Shown: positions 1 through 5,490 of the stretch, in pieces | Layout: every line of letters starts with the position of its first letter | Position numbering within the stretch: position 1 is the first letter of the stretch | NCBI GenBank assembly: GCA_944326625.1 | Contig: CALVER010000100.1 | Coordinates: 1 to 6,009, forward strand | Direction of reading: 5' to 3' | DNA: 6,009 nt | Source: Candidatus Gastranaerophilales bacterium | GTDB lineage: Bacteria > Cyanobacteriota > Vampirovibrionia > Gastranaerophilales > Gastranaerophilaceae | Position numbers and translations under genes: made by a program | Notes under the pieces: model-generated | Seen by the model: the letters and a program-made list of their open reading frames with translations, nothing else | The model's database searches: none | What the model was told of the DNA's origin: nothing

Positions 1-100
1 TCGCGCGTAATATGCTTTCTTTATCCTCTATAGCGCCTGAGGTTGCAAGAATTCCGATTGTGTCGCCTTTTTTTAATTTTTCAGGTTTAATTAAGTTCAT
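1..100 (-). CDS. LD-carboxypeptidase (peptidase S66 family), 5' end only
   Basis: Only the first 33 residues are present; the gene runs off the left edge. The reverse strand reads MNLIKPEKLKKGDTIGILAT followed by SGAIEDKES. This matches the N-terminus of S66 serine peptidases (LdcA/MccF type), which begin with a 'LKxGDxIGIxAPSG' strand and loop. Family members cleave the terminal D-alanine from muramoyl tetrapeptides during cytoplasmic peptidoglycan recycling, or inactivate peptide-nucleotide antibiotics (MccF). The usual Pro of APSG is Thr here. The catalytic Ser-Glu-His residues lie outside the window, so the subtype cannot be decided. The ATG at 100-98 is preceded by only a weak GGA-containing ribosome site. 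The gene is divergent from dnaX across 42 bases. The family call rests on a short but characteristic motif. Confidence 0.75.
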   Translation of the reverse strand, partial: MNLIKPEKLKKGDTIGILATSGAIEDKESILRA

Positions 101-106
101 AAACTG

Positions 107-136
107 TTGTCCAATTTGATTATGTTTTGCTATAAT
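107..136 (+). promoter_or_regulatory. dnaX promoter, predicted to give a leaderless mRNA
   Basis: A -35-like TTGTCC (107-112, 4 of 6 consensus) is followed after 18 bases by consensus TATAAT (131-136). The TG at 128-129 makes it an extended -10. If the last T of the hexamer is -7, the start point is base 143, the A of the dnaX ATG. No Shine-Dalgarno sequence lies between the hexamer and the ATG. Confidence 0.7.
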
Positions 137-143
137 TATATCA
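135..143 (-). promoter_or_regulatory. Extended -10 promoter for the LD-carboxypeptidase gene
   Basis: Read on the minus strand, positions 143-135 are TGATATAAT, a full extended -10 (TGn plus consensus TATAAT). I see no good -35 at 16-18 bases upstream, which is acceptable for an extended -10. Transcription would start near 128, giving a leader of about 28 bases before the ATG at 100. It overlaps the dnaX -10 on the other strand within one palindrome. This is inferred from sequence only. Confidence 0.55.
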
Positions 144-1984
144 TGAACGATAAATACATACCGCTATACCGCAAATACCGTCCGCAAAAGCTTGATGAGC
201 TTGTGGGACAGGATCATATTAAAAATGCTCTTACAAACGCGATTGAGCTTAACAAAATTTCGCACGCGTATTTGTTTACGGGCCCCCGCGGCACGGGAAA
301 AACTTCCACCGCACGTATTTTTGCAAAATCTTTAAACTGCAAGCAAGGACCTACGATTAACCCCTGCGGTGTGTGCGAAAGCTGTGTGGATATTACAAAC
401 GCCGTTCCCATGGATGTTATTGAAATCGACGCCGCAAGCAACAGAAAAGTTGAAGATACTCAAAATATTCTGGAAAAAATTCTCTATGCACCGGTTTACG
501 GCAAATACAAAATCTATATTATCGACGAAGTCCATATGCTTTCTAATACGGCATTCAATTCTCTTTTGAAAACACTTGAAGAACCGCCGGAAAACGTTAT
601 TTTCATACTTGCGACAACAGAAGTTCACAAAGTCCTTGATACAATTAAGAGCCGCTGCCAGAGATTTGATTTCAGAAGAATTACAACCGATGATATTGTT
701 AAACATCTGAGATATATCTCTGATAACGAAAAAATTAATATAACCGATGACGCTTTGTTTACGATTGCTAAAAATTCGGCGGGCGGAATGCGCGACAGTA
801 TTGCGCTTCTGGATCAGTTGAGCATTCTCGGCGGCAAAGACGCAATTACAACCGACGACATAAATCAGCTCCTCGGAAGAATTTCGTTTGATGTTTTGAA
901 CAAGCTCGCCGATGCCCTTGTAACTTCCAATCCGCAATCTGCGCTTGAAATGCTTGAAAATATTTATAATTCGGGCAATGAACCCGTTCAGATTCTGTCC
1001 AACCTTCTGGACTATTTGAAAAATCTTTTAATTGTAAAAAATTGCCGCGAAGAAATTGTTTTTGAACTTACACAGTTGAATGAAGCGCAGCTGGGCGCTT
1101 TGAAAGATCAATCCTCCAAGGTTGAAACTCATCAAATCTTGTCGCTTGTCGATAAGTGTGCTGAATATATAAAGGAAATTAAATTAACCAATAACCCCCG
1201 CCTCTGGCTTGAGGTCGGGATTATTGACCTTGCAAATTTGACTGAAAATACAAAGCTTGAGGATTTGCAAAAAAGGCTTACGGAACTTGAAGCGGGTCAC
1301 ACTCCGCAGCAGGCCTCTTATAAAACCCCGCCTGCACCGGTTACAAAGCCTGAAATTTTATCAAAACCGGAAATTAAAAAAGAAATCCCGAAAGAGCCTG
1401 TAAAAGCCGTTCAACCGGAAGTTTCCGATGTAAAAGAACCGGAGCCGGTCAAACCTGTTGTGCCGGAACCTCCTGAAGTAGCGGAAGATTTTTCGCCGAT
1501 GCCGAAATCTCAGCCTGTTGACTCATCAAATGATATTGCGGCTTTGTGGGGCAGATTGCTTGAAAATATATCAAGCCTTCCGACAAAATCCCTTCTCCGC
1601 CAGTGGGCTAATCCCGTTGAGCTTTCGTCCGAAAAGGTTGTTATAAGTATTAACAGTGAAAATCTTTTAAAACAATTTTTAGAGGGCAACAAAAGACAAA
1701 TTCTGTCTGATGCGGTAAATTCTTTGTTCAATCATACAAATATAGTTGTAAGACTTCCGCAGCCTGATGACAAACCCGTAAAGGAGAAAACTCCCGCCCC
1801 AAAGTCTAATGCGGCGCCTCCGCCGCCTGTCAGTCTTGAAGCTCCTGTTGAAGCTTTGCCGGCGCCCGAGGAGATTGAGGAAGCAAAAGCAGAGGCTGTA
1901 CAAAAAATCCCTGCACATCAGACAATGCGCTCCGATATGGTGAATATGGTTGTGGATTTGTTTGACGGCAAATTCTTAGACTAA
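143..1984 (+). CDS. dnaX: DNA polymerase III subunit gamma/tau
   Basis: This is the AAA+ clamp-loader subunit of the replicative polymerase; tau also links the loader to the polymerase cores. The product is 613 residues. Visible motifs are Walker A GPRGTGKT (47-54), a zinc module with Cys66, 75, 78 and 81, Walker B IIDEVHML (126-133), sensor 1 ATT (157-159), the SRC arginine finger (170-172) and sensor 2 GGMRDS. A Pro/Lys/Glu-rich linker spans about 383-460, a conserved C-terminal domain follows at about 460-540, then a second Pro/Ala/Glu linker and a short conserved tail ending in LFDGKFLD. I chose the ATG at 143 because MNDKYIPLYRKYRPQ is the usual family N-terminus. The in-frame TTG at 107 and ATG at 122 would add unconserved residues and lie upstream of the promoter's predicted start point. 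The 3' end overlaps the convergent MEMO-family gene by 9 bases. Confidence 0.97.
   Translation: MNDKYIPLYRKYRPQKLDELVGQDHIKNALTNAIELNKISHAYLFTGPRGTGKTSTARIFAKSLNCKQGPTINPCGVCESCVDITNAVPMDVIEIDAASNRKVEDTQNILEKILYAPVYGKYKIYIIDEVHMLSNTAFNSLLKTLEEPPENVIFILATTEVHKVLDTIKSRCQRFDFRRITTDDIVKHLRYISDNEKINITDDALFTIAKNSAGGMRDSIALLDQLSILGGKDAITTDDINQLLGRISFDVLNKLADALVTSNPQSALEMLENIYNSGNEPVQILSNLLDYLKNLLIVKNCREEIVFELTQLNEAQLGALKDQSSKVETHQILSLVDKCAEYIKEIKLTNNPRLWLEVGIIDLANLTENTKLEDLQKRLTELEAGHTPQQASYKTPPAPVTKPEILSKPEIKKEIPKEPVKAVQPEVSDVKEPEPVKPVVPEPPEVAEDFSPMPKSQPVDSSNDIAALWGRLLENISSLPTKSLLRQWANPVELSSEKVVISINSENLLKQFLEGNKRQILSDAVNSLFNHTNIVVRLPQPDDKPVKEKTPAPKSNAAPPPPVSLEAPVEALPAPEEIEEAKAEAVQKIPAHQTMRSDMVNMVVDLFDGKFLD
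1257..1307 (+). other. Candidate -1 frameshift region in dnaX (weak)
   Basis: A Shine-Dalgarno-like TTGAGGA (1257-1263) precedes A_AAA_AGG (1270-1276) in the reading frame. A -1 slip would reach TGA at 1288-1290 and give a protein of about 382 residues, ending just past the ATPase and collar domains. A small hairpin follows (GCGGG 1292-1296 with TCCGC 1303-1307, including one G-T pair). E. coli dnaX makes gamma with a similar arrangement. However, the heptamer here is not the efficient A AAA AAG in correct phase, so this is speculative. Confidence 0.2.
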
Positions 1985-2686
1985 ATACCAGCCCCCGTAA
2001 CCCACTACATTTGAGGTGTCGTGGTTTGTTTGTGAAGAGTTTGCGTGTCCTGTTCTGACAAATTCAAGGTCATTTTGCTTTGCAAATTCTATTGCCGCGC
2101 AAATTCCTATTGCGCCGTCCGCAAGCTCCATATCCAAATCCTGAATTTGTTTCCGCTCTATCATTCTTGAAGTCTGTTCATCCAGTTTTATATTCTCTCT
2201 TTCAGGTACATATCGGCTTAAATTGCTTACGATTACGGTTGTTCCGCGGTTAATTATGCCGGCAATTTTTTTATAATCTTCACACCCGTAAATAACCGGT
2301 GTCACCGTGACATGCGGAAACAGGTATTTTATAACGGGAAGCTGGCATGTGAGAGCGCTTTCGGCTTCAAAAATTTTATTATTTACTTCCAAATCCGCAG
2401 CCTCAATTCTTAAATCGCCAAAAGGGGTTTCAAATTTTTCAGCGTCCGTGGTTACGGAACCGTAGATTTTGTTGTATATAGCAGGCGCAATTATAGTAAG
2501 ATTTTCAACGGTTTGTTGTATTGTCGCATATACGCCGAACGTGATTTCCGCAATGTATTCGTATGCGGCATGCGGTGTTATTATCAGTTTTGCGCCGGTA
2601 TCCGAGCAGGTTTTGCGGGCTTTGAAAATATTTTCAAGAGATTCTTTTGTGTCAAAAAGACCCCTGTAGGACGGTGAAATTTTCAT
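1976..2686 (-). CDS. MEMO1-family protein (AmmeMemoRadiSam protein B-like), divergent
   Basis: The product is 236 residues and I assign it to the MEMO1/YjjC-like dioxygenase-fold family on several ordered motifs. These are SYRGLF near the N-terminus, TPHAAY (37-42, family PHAGY), FETPFGDL (85-92, family YETPLG), ALTCQLP (111-117, family SLEVQLP), VSNLSRY (153-159, family SSDLSHY), DGAIG (190-194) and NVVGYGGW at the C-terminus. Human MEMO1 binds metal and acts in redox and iron/copper handling. Bacterial members often accompany AMMECR1 and radical-SAM partners, neither of which is seen here. His39 is kept, but the family's SHH, EHS and SHY histidines are replaced (API, ESA, SRY), so classical metal binding is doubtful. 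It lies 17 bases downstream of ribD and could be co-transcribed. It has no Shine-Dalgarno sequence but does have its own -10 at the leaderless position. Family assignment is good; function is unknown. Confidence 0.75.
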   Translation of the reverse strand: MKISPSYRGLFDTKESLENIFKARKTCSDTGAKLIITPHAAYEYIAEITFGVYATIQQTVENLTIIAPAIYNKIYGSVTTDAEKFETPFGDLRIEAADLEVNNKIFEAESALTCQLPVIKYLFPHVTVTPVIYGCEDYKKIAGIINRGTTVIVSNLSRYVPERENIKLDEQTSRMIERKQIQDLDMELADGAIGICAAIEFAKQNDLEFVRTGHANSSQTNHDTSNVVGYGGWYLV

Positions 2687-2692
2687 AAAAGC

Positions 2693-2698
2693 ATTATA
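2693..2698 (-). promoter_or_regulatory. -10 hexamer for the MEMO-family gene, leaderless position
   Basis: The minus strand reads TATAAT at 2698-2693, ending six bases before the ATG at 2686-2684, which puts the predicted start point on the A of the ATG. The matching -35 region, inside the 3' end of ribD, is weak (TAGATA at 2720-2715, spacer 16). No Shine-Dalgarno sequence is present. Read-through from ribD is also possible. Confidence 0.5.
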
Positions 2699-2703
2699 GC
2701 GTT

Positions 2704-3738
2704 TTACGTATTTTTATCTATCGGATAATAGGTTAGTAAAATATCCGGATCAAAAAATTCAAAGCTGTCGATTTTGTAATTCGTGCATTCTGAAATTTCA
2801 GTAATTTTTTTGTAGTCAAAGCAGGATTTTGCACTGTTGTCGCCAGTGATTTTCGGGGCTAAAAAGTGGTAGATTTTGTCTGCGTATTTGAGCGCTTTGC
2901 CGTTAAGCTTGCCGCCGCATTCAATCAAAACACTCATTATTCCGAGTTCGTAAAGTTTTTCAAATACGAATTCAAGACTTATTTTGCCGTCTTTGACAGG
3001 CGTTTTGATAAAATTTATGTTGCCTTCAAGGTCATCTTCTTTTTCGTTAAAAACGTAAATTTCGCCCTGCTTATATATTTGGGACTTCAAGTCTGTTTTA
3101 AGTTCGCGGTCAAGGATAATCTTTTTTTTGTGTTCCATTTTCGGATTATCCGCGATAACAGTTGTTGAGCTTGTCATAATAGCATCATATCGTCTGCGGA
3201 TTTTGTGAACTTCTTCTCTTGCTTTTTCTCCTGTAATCCATTTGGAAGACCCGCTTGATGTCGCTATTTTTCCGTCAAGTGTGGTGGCTGTTTTTATTGC
3301 CACAAAAGTTTTTTTCTCTTTTATGTTTTTTATAAAAACTTCATTAAGCTTTTTGCATTCATCCTCCAAAACTCCGACGGTTACGTCAATTCCCGCAGCT
3401 TTAAGCTTGTCGATTCCGCTTACAATCGGGTTGGGGTCAAGCATTCCCACAACAACGTGTTTTATGCCTTTTTCAATAATAATATCCGTGCAGGGCGGGG
3501 TTTTGCCAAAATGCGAACACGGTTCAAGATTTACATAGAGCGTGTCGCCGTCGCCTTTATTGATTTTTAAAAGCGCATCGCGTTCCGCGTGGTTTTCTCC
3601 GTATTTTTTGTGGTATCCTGTTGCGATTACGTTATCAAATTCGTCCGTAATTACGCACCCGACAAGCGGGTTCGGAGAGGTATTGCCTTCACCGAGTTTT
3701 GCAAGTTCTATACATTTTTCTATATACTTTTGTTGCAT
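2704..3738 (-). CDS. ribD: Bifunctional riboflavin biosynthesis deaminase/reductase
   Basis: RibD catalyses the second and third steps from GTP to riboflavin: deamination of the diaminopyrimidine phosphate, then reduction of its ribose side chain with NADPH. The product is 344 residues, slightly short for the family. The N-terminal deaminase shows NTSPNPLVGCVI (19-30), zinc and catalytic residues in HAERDAL (His50, Glu52), and PCSHFGKTPPC (Cys74, Cys83). The C-terminal reductase begins around 145 with TTLDGKIAT (152-160), SKWITG (165-170) and ADNP (196-199). The usual 'DPxLTxR' segment is reduced to NPKMEHKKK, and the phosphate/NADPH loop is ECGG (273-276) rather than the common EGG, a variant I recall from cyanobacterial and plant enzymes. 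No other rib genes are in the window. The ATG at 3738 has no Shine-Dalgarno sequence but a -10 hexamer six bases upstream. The gene is divergent from the hydrolase gene and 17 bases ahead of the MEMO gene. Confidence 0.95.
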   Translation of the reverse strand: MQQKYIEKCIELAKLGEGNTSPNPLVGCVITDEFDNVIATGYHKKYGENHAERDALLKINKGDGDTLYVNLEPCSHFGKTPPCTDIIIEKGIKHVVVGMLDPNPIVSGIDKLKAAGIDVTVGVLEDECKKLNEVFIKNIKEKKTFVAIKTATTLDGKIATSSGSSKWITGEKAREEVHKIRRRYDAIMTSSTTVIADNPKMEHKKKIILDRELKTDLKSQIYKQGEIYVFNEKEDDLEGNINFIKTPVKDGKISLEFVFEKLYELGIMSVLIECGGKLNGKALKYADKIYHFLAPKITGDNSAKSCFDYKKITEISECTNYKIDSFEFFDPDILLTYYPIDKNT

Positions 3739-3740
3739 AA

Positions 3741-3769
3741 TTGTATTTTATCGTAAAATGTGCTAAATT
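3741..3769 (+). promoter_or_regulatory. Promoter for the UPF0173 hydrolase/ligase operon
   Basis: TGC followed by TAAATT (3761-3769) forms an extended -10, with a weak TTGTAT (3741-3746) as -35 and a 17-base spacer. Transcription would start near 3776 and give a leader of about 20 bases that contains the Shine-Dalgarno sequence at 3782-3788. Its elements interleave with those of the ribD promoter on the opposite strand. Confidence 0.45.
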
Positions 3770-3773
3770 TAAA
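3745..3773 (-). promoter_or_regulatory. ribD promoter, predicted leaderless
   Basis: The minus strand has TAAAAT at 3750-3745 (5 of 6 consensus) and TTTAAA at 3773-3768 (4 of 6) with a 17-base spacer. The hexamer ends six bases before the ATG, so transcription would begin on the A of the start codon at 3738. It overlaps the plus-strand hydrolase promoter. Confidence 0.55.
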
Positions 3774-3781
3774 GAAAATGT

Positions 3782-3788
3782 AAAGGAG
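3782..3788 (+). promoter_or_regulatory. Shine-Dalgarno site of the UPF0173 hydrolase gene
   Basis: AAAGGAG sits seven bases before the ATG at 3796 and fixes that start. It contrasts with the absence of any such site at dnaX, ribD and the MEMO gene. Confidence 0.9.
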
Positions 3789-3795
3789 TATTATT

Positions 3796-4458
3796 ATGGT
3801 AGATATCAAGTACATCGGTCACAGCGCGTTCCAGATTACAAACGAAGAAAACGCGGTTCTTATTGATCCTATGGTTAAGCAAAATCCTAAATATGACTGG
3901 AAAAACGAGCCTGTCAGAGATATTTTGTTAACCCATGCACACGGGGATCATCTCGGACAGGCAATTGAGATTGCAAAAGATTTGGACATAGAAATTACTG
4001 CAGTGCCGGAGCTTGCGGCATATTGCAGAGAACAGGGCGCTAAAGCCAAATCAATTTCTCTCGGCTGTTGGCTTCAATACAGCTGGGGCCGTGCAATATT
4101 TTTGCCGGCATTTCATTCAAGTTCGCTTCCTGACGGACGCTACGGCGGCTGCCCCGCAAGCATATTTCTGGATATAGCGGGCGCAAGAATTTACCATGCC
4201 GGTGACACCTGCCTGTCAGGCGAGATGAAAACAATTAAAGAACTATATGCCCCGCAGATTGCCATGCTTCCTATCGGCGGAAATTACACAATGGATGTTG
4301 AACATGCTGCGATTGCGGCTAAATGGTTAGGCGTCAAAACGGTTATTCCTATGCATTACGGAACATTTCCCGAAATAGAGGCTGATGTCGAAAGGTTTAT
4401 CAAACTGGTTAACCTGAACAATACCTCGGTGGGTGTTTTGGATCCCGAAAAAATATAG
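3796..4458 (+). CDS. UPF0173 metal-dependent hydrolase (metallo-beta-lactamase fold)
   Basis: This 220-residue protein is a complete single-domain metallo-beta-lactamase-fold hydrolase of the UPF0173 (YtkL-like) family, related to UlaG. It is cytoplasmic, with no signal peptide. Dinuclear metal ligands are visible: THAHGDH (46-52; His47, His49, Asp51, His52), His107 in PAFHSSSLPDG, Asp137 in YHAGDT and His187 in MHYGTFP. The family signatures GHSAF (8-12), LIDP (22-25), DGRYGGCPA (113-121) and LPIGGNYTM (158-166) are all present. The physiological substrate of UPF0173 proteins is not established. The start is set by the AAAGGAG site. The GshB-like gene follows after 16 bases on the same strand, so the two are probably one operon. 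That hints at, but does not show, a shared thiol or ester substrate. Confidence 0.93.
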   Translation: MVDIKYIGHSAFQITNEENAVLIDPMVKQNPKYDWKNEPVRDILLTHAHGDHLGQAIEIAKDLDIEITAVPELAAYCREQGAKAKSISLGCWLQYSWGRAIFLPAFHSSSLPDGRYGGCPASIFLDIAGARIYHAGDTCLSGEMKTIKELYAPQIAMLPIGGNYTMDVEHAAIAAKWLGVKTVIPMHYGTFPEIEADVERFIKLVNLNNTSVGVLDPEKI

Positions 4459-4463
4459 TATTA

Positions 4464-4470
4464 AGTGAGG
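4464..4470 (+). promoter_or_regulatory. Shine-Dalgarno site of the GshB-like gene
   Basis: AGTGAGG ends four bases before the ATG at 4475, in the 16-base gap after the hydrolase stop. There is no room for a separate promoter in the gap, which supports co-transcription. Confidence 0.65.
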
Positions 4471-4474
4471 CGTT

Positions 4475-5449
4475 ATGAATATTTTATTTGTTATAGACAG
4501 AATTGAACTTAAATATTTTGAGTTCAATGATCTGGTGACTAATTTTTGGATGATAAAAGAGTTTTTGTCACGCGGAAACGAGGTTTTTATCACGACTATT
4601 GATAAATTGTCTTTAAAATCCGGTATTCCTTACGCCTCCGGCTTTGATTCTTATGAAAAAGACGGAAATATATTTTTCGACAAAACAAAGGAATATACAA
4701 GAAAAATTGAGGATTTTCGGCTTGTAATGTTCAGACCTGATCCGCCGGTTGATCTGGATTATATTAATGCTACATATATTTTTGATTTTGTCGACAGAGA
4801 AAAAACATTTATTCTGAACGATACAAAGGCAATTCGTGATTTTAACGAAAAACTTCATGCTGTTTTGTTTAATGATTTGATGCCGAAAAATATTGTTACG
4901 GCTTCGCGTTCGGATATACTTGAATTTTTGGCGGAGAATAACGAAATAATCCTGAAGCCTTTGAACAAATGCTTTGGCTCCGGCGTAATGTATTTGAAAG
5001 ACGGCGACAAAAATACATCTGTTATCATAAATTCCGCAACAAATAACGGCACAAATATGGTTATGGTGCAAAAATATCTCCCGTCAGCGGTTTACGGTGA
5101 CAAAAGGGTCTTAATAATCGGGGATACGGTTTATGACTATTGTGTGAGAAAACTTCCGAGCAATAATGATTTCAAATTCAATGAGCATAAAGACGATTGT
5201 ATTAAAAAAGATGTCCTGACGGATTCGGAAAAAGAAAAATTTACCCGCCTTGCTCTTGAACTCAATAAACGTGGAATCTATACGGCAGGATTGGACGTTG
5301 TGGACGGCAAAATCCTTGAGGTCAATGTTACAAGCCCCTGCTTTTTTATAAGAGAAATTAATAACGCGTTTAATATAAATTTTGAAAAAATTATTATAGA
5401 TAAAATTTTGTCGGTTGTTAATTTAAAATCAGCATATAAAGTTTTGTAA
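4475..5449 (+). CDS. GshB-like ATP-grasp ligase (divergent glutathione synthetase homologue)
   Basis: The product is 324 residues, the usual length of bacterial glutathione synthetase, which joins gamma-glutamylcysteine and glycine using ATP. It follows the GshB order: an N-terminal Rossmann-like domain (MNILFVIDRI), FRPDPPVDLDYINATYI (86-102, GshB RKDPPFDxEFIYATYI), NDTKAIRDFNEKL (115-127), EIILKPLN (157-164), QKYLP (199-203), GDKRVLII (208-215), AGLDVV (271-276) and EVNVTSP (282-288) with metal ligands Glu282 and Asn284, then FIREI. Two catalytic loops differ. The GGxxIF segment is FGSGVM (167-172). The Arg/Gly-rich lid (RGNLAAGG in E. coli) is replaced by a Lys/Asp/Asn-rich stretch (about 229-246) with no glycine. 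The ATP-grasp family is secure; glutathione as product is doubtful. No gshA or gshF is nearby. It is probably co-transcribed with the upstream hydrolase. Confidence 0.85.
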   Translation: MNILFVIDRIELKYFEFNDLVTNFWMIKEFLSRGNEVFITTIDKLSLKSGIPYASGFDSYEKDGNIFFDKTKEYTRKIEDFRLVMFRPDPPVDLDYINATYIFDFVDREKTFILNDTKAIRDFNEKLHAVLFNDLMPKNIVTASRSDILEFLAENNEIILKPLNKCFGSGVMYLKDGDKNTSVIINSATNNGTNMVMVQKYLPSAVYGDKRVLIIGDTVYDYCVRKLPSNNDFKFNEHKDDCIKKDVLTDSEKEKFTRLALELNKRGIYTAGLDVVDGKILEVNVTSPCFFIREINNAFNINFEKIIIDKILSVVNLKSAYKVL

Positions 5450-5461
5450 AGTTTTCGTAAA
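5441..5461 (+). repeat. Short imperfect tandem repeat at the end of the GshB-like gene
   Basis: GTTTTGTAAA (5441-5450) is followed directly by GTTTTCGTAAA (5451-5461). The first copy contains the stop codon. With the following A-run it can form only an AT stem (GTTTT/AAAAC), which is too weak to call a terminator. It may be chance. Confidence 0.4.
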
Positions 5462-5490
5462 AAAACAGCACGAATTTATTTCACAGCCTT

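Noticed and set aside
107..142. Extended dnaX start at TTG 107 or ATG 122
   Set aside because: The added residues do not resemble DnaX N-termini, and both codons lie upstream of the predicted transcription start at 143. The family N-terminus begins at MNDKYIPLYRKYRPQ.
332..937. 201-residue minus-strand reading frame inside dnaX
   Set aside because: It is antisense to the strongly conserved ATPase domain, has no ribosome-binding site, and its composition (Cys, Phe, Asn-rich) is that of a reverse-frame shadow.
1376..1382. A AAA AAG-like heptamer in the dnaX linker
   Set aside because: The six As are two in-frame AAA codons preceded by T, so a -1 slip would pair tRNA-Lys with TAA. Six As are also fewer than known transcriptional slippage sites use.
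1976..1984. TTAGACTAA inverted repeat as a terminator at the dnaX/MEMO junction
   Set aside because: It has only four AT-rich pairs around a single base, which cannot form a stable loop, and no T-tract.
3740..3745. TACAAT on the minus strand as the ribD -10
   Set aside because: It is only one base from the ATG, which would place the transcription start inside the coding region. The TAAAAT six bases away fits better.
2866..3766. Several plus-strand frames of 74-100 residues across ribD
   Set aside because: They are antisense to canonical RibD motifs, Phe/Val-rich, and lack ribosome-binding sites.
4613..5071. 152-residue minus-strand reading frame inside the GshB-like gene
   Set aside because: It is antisense to conserved GshB motifs and is rich in Cys, Ile and His as expected of a shadow frame, with no start signals.
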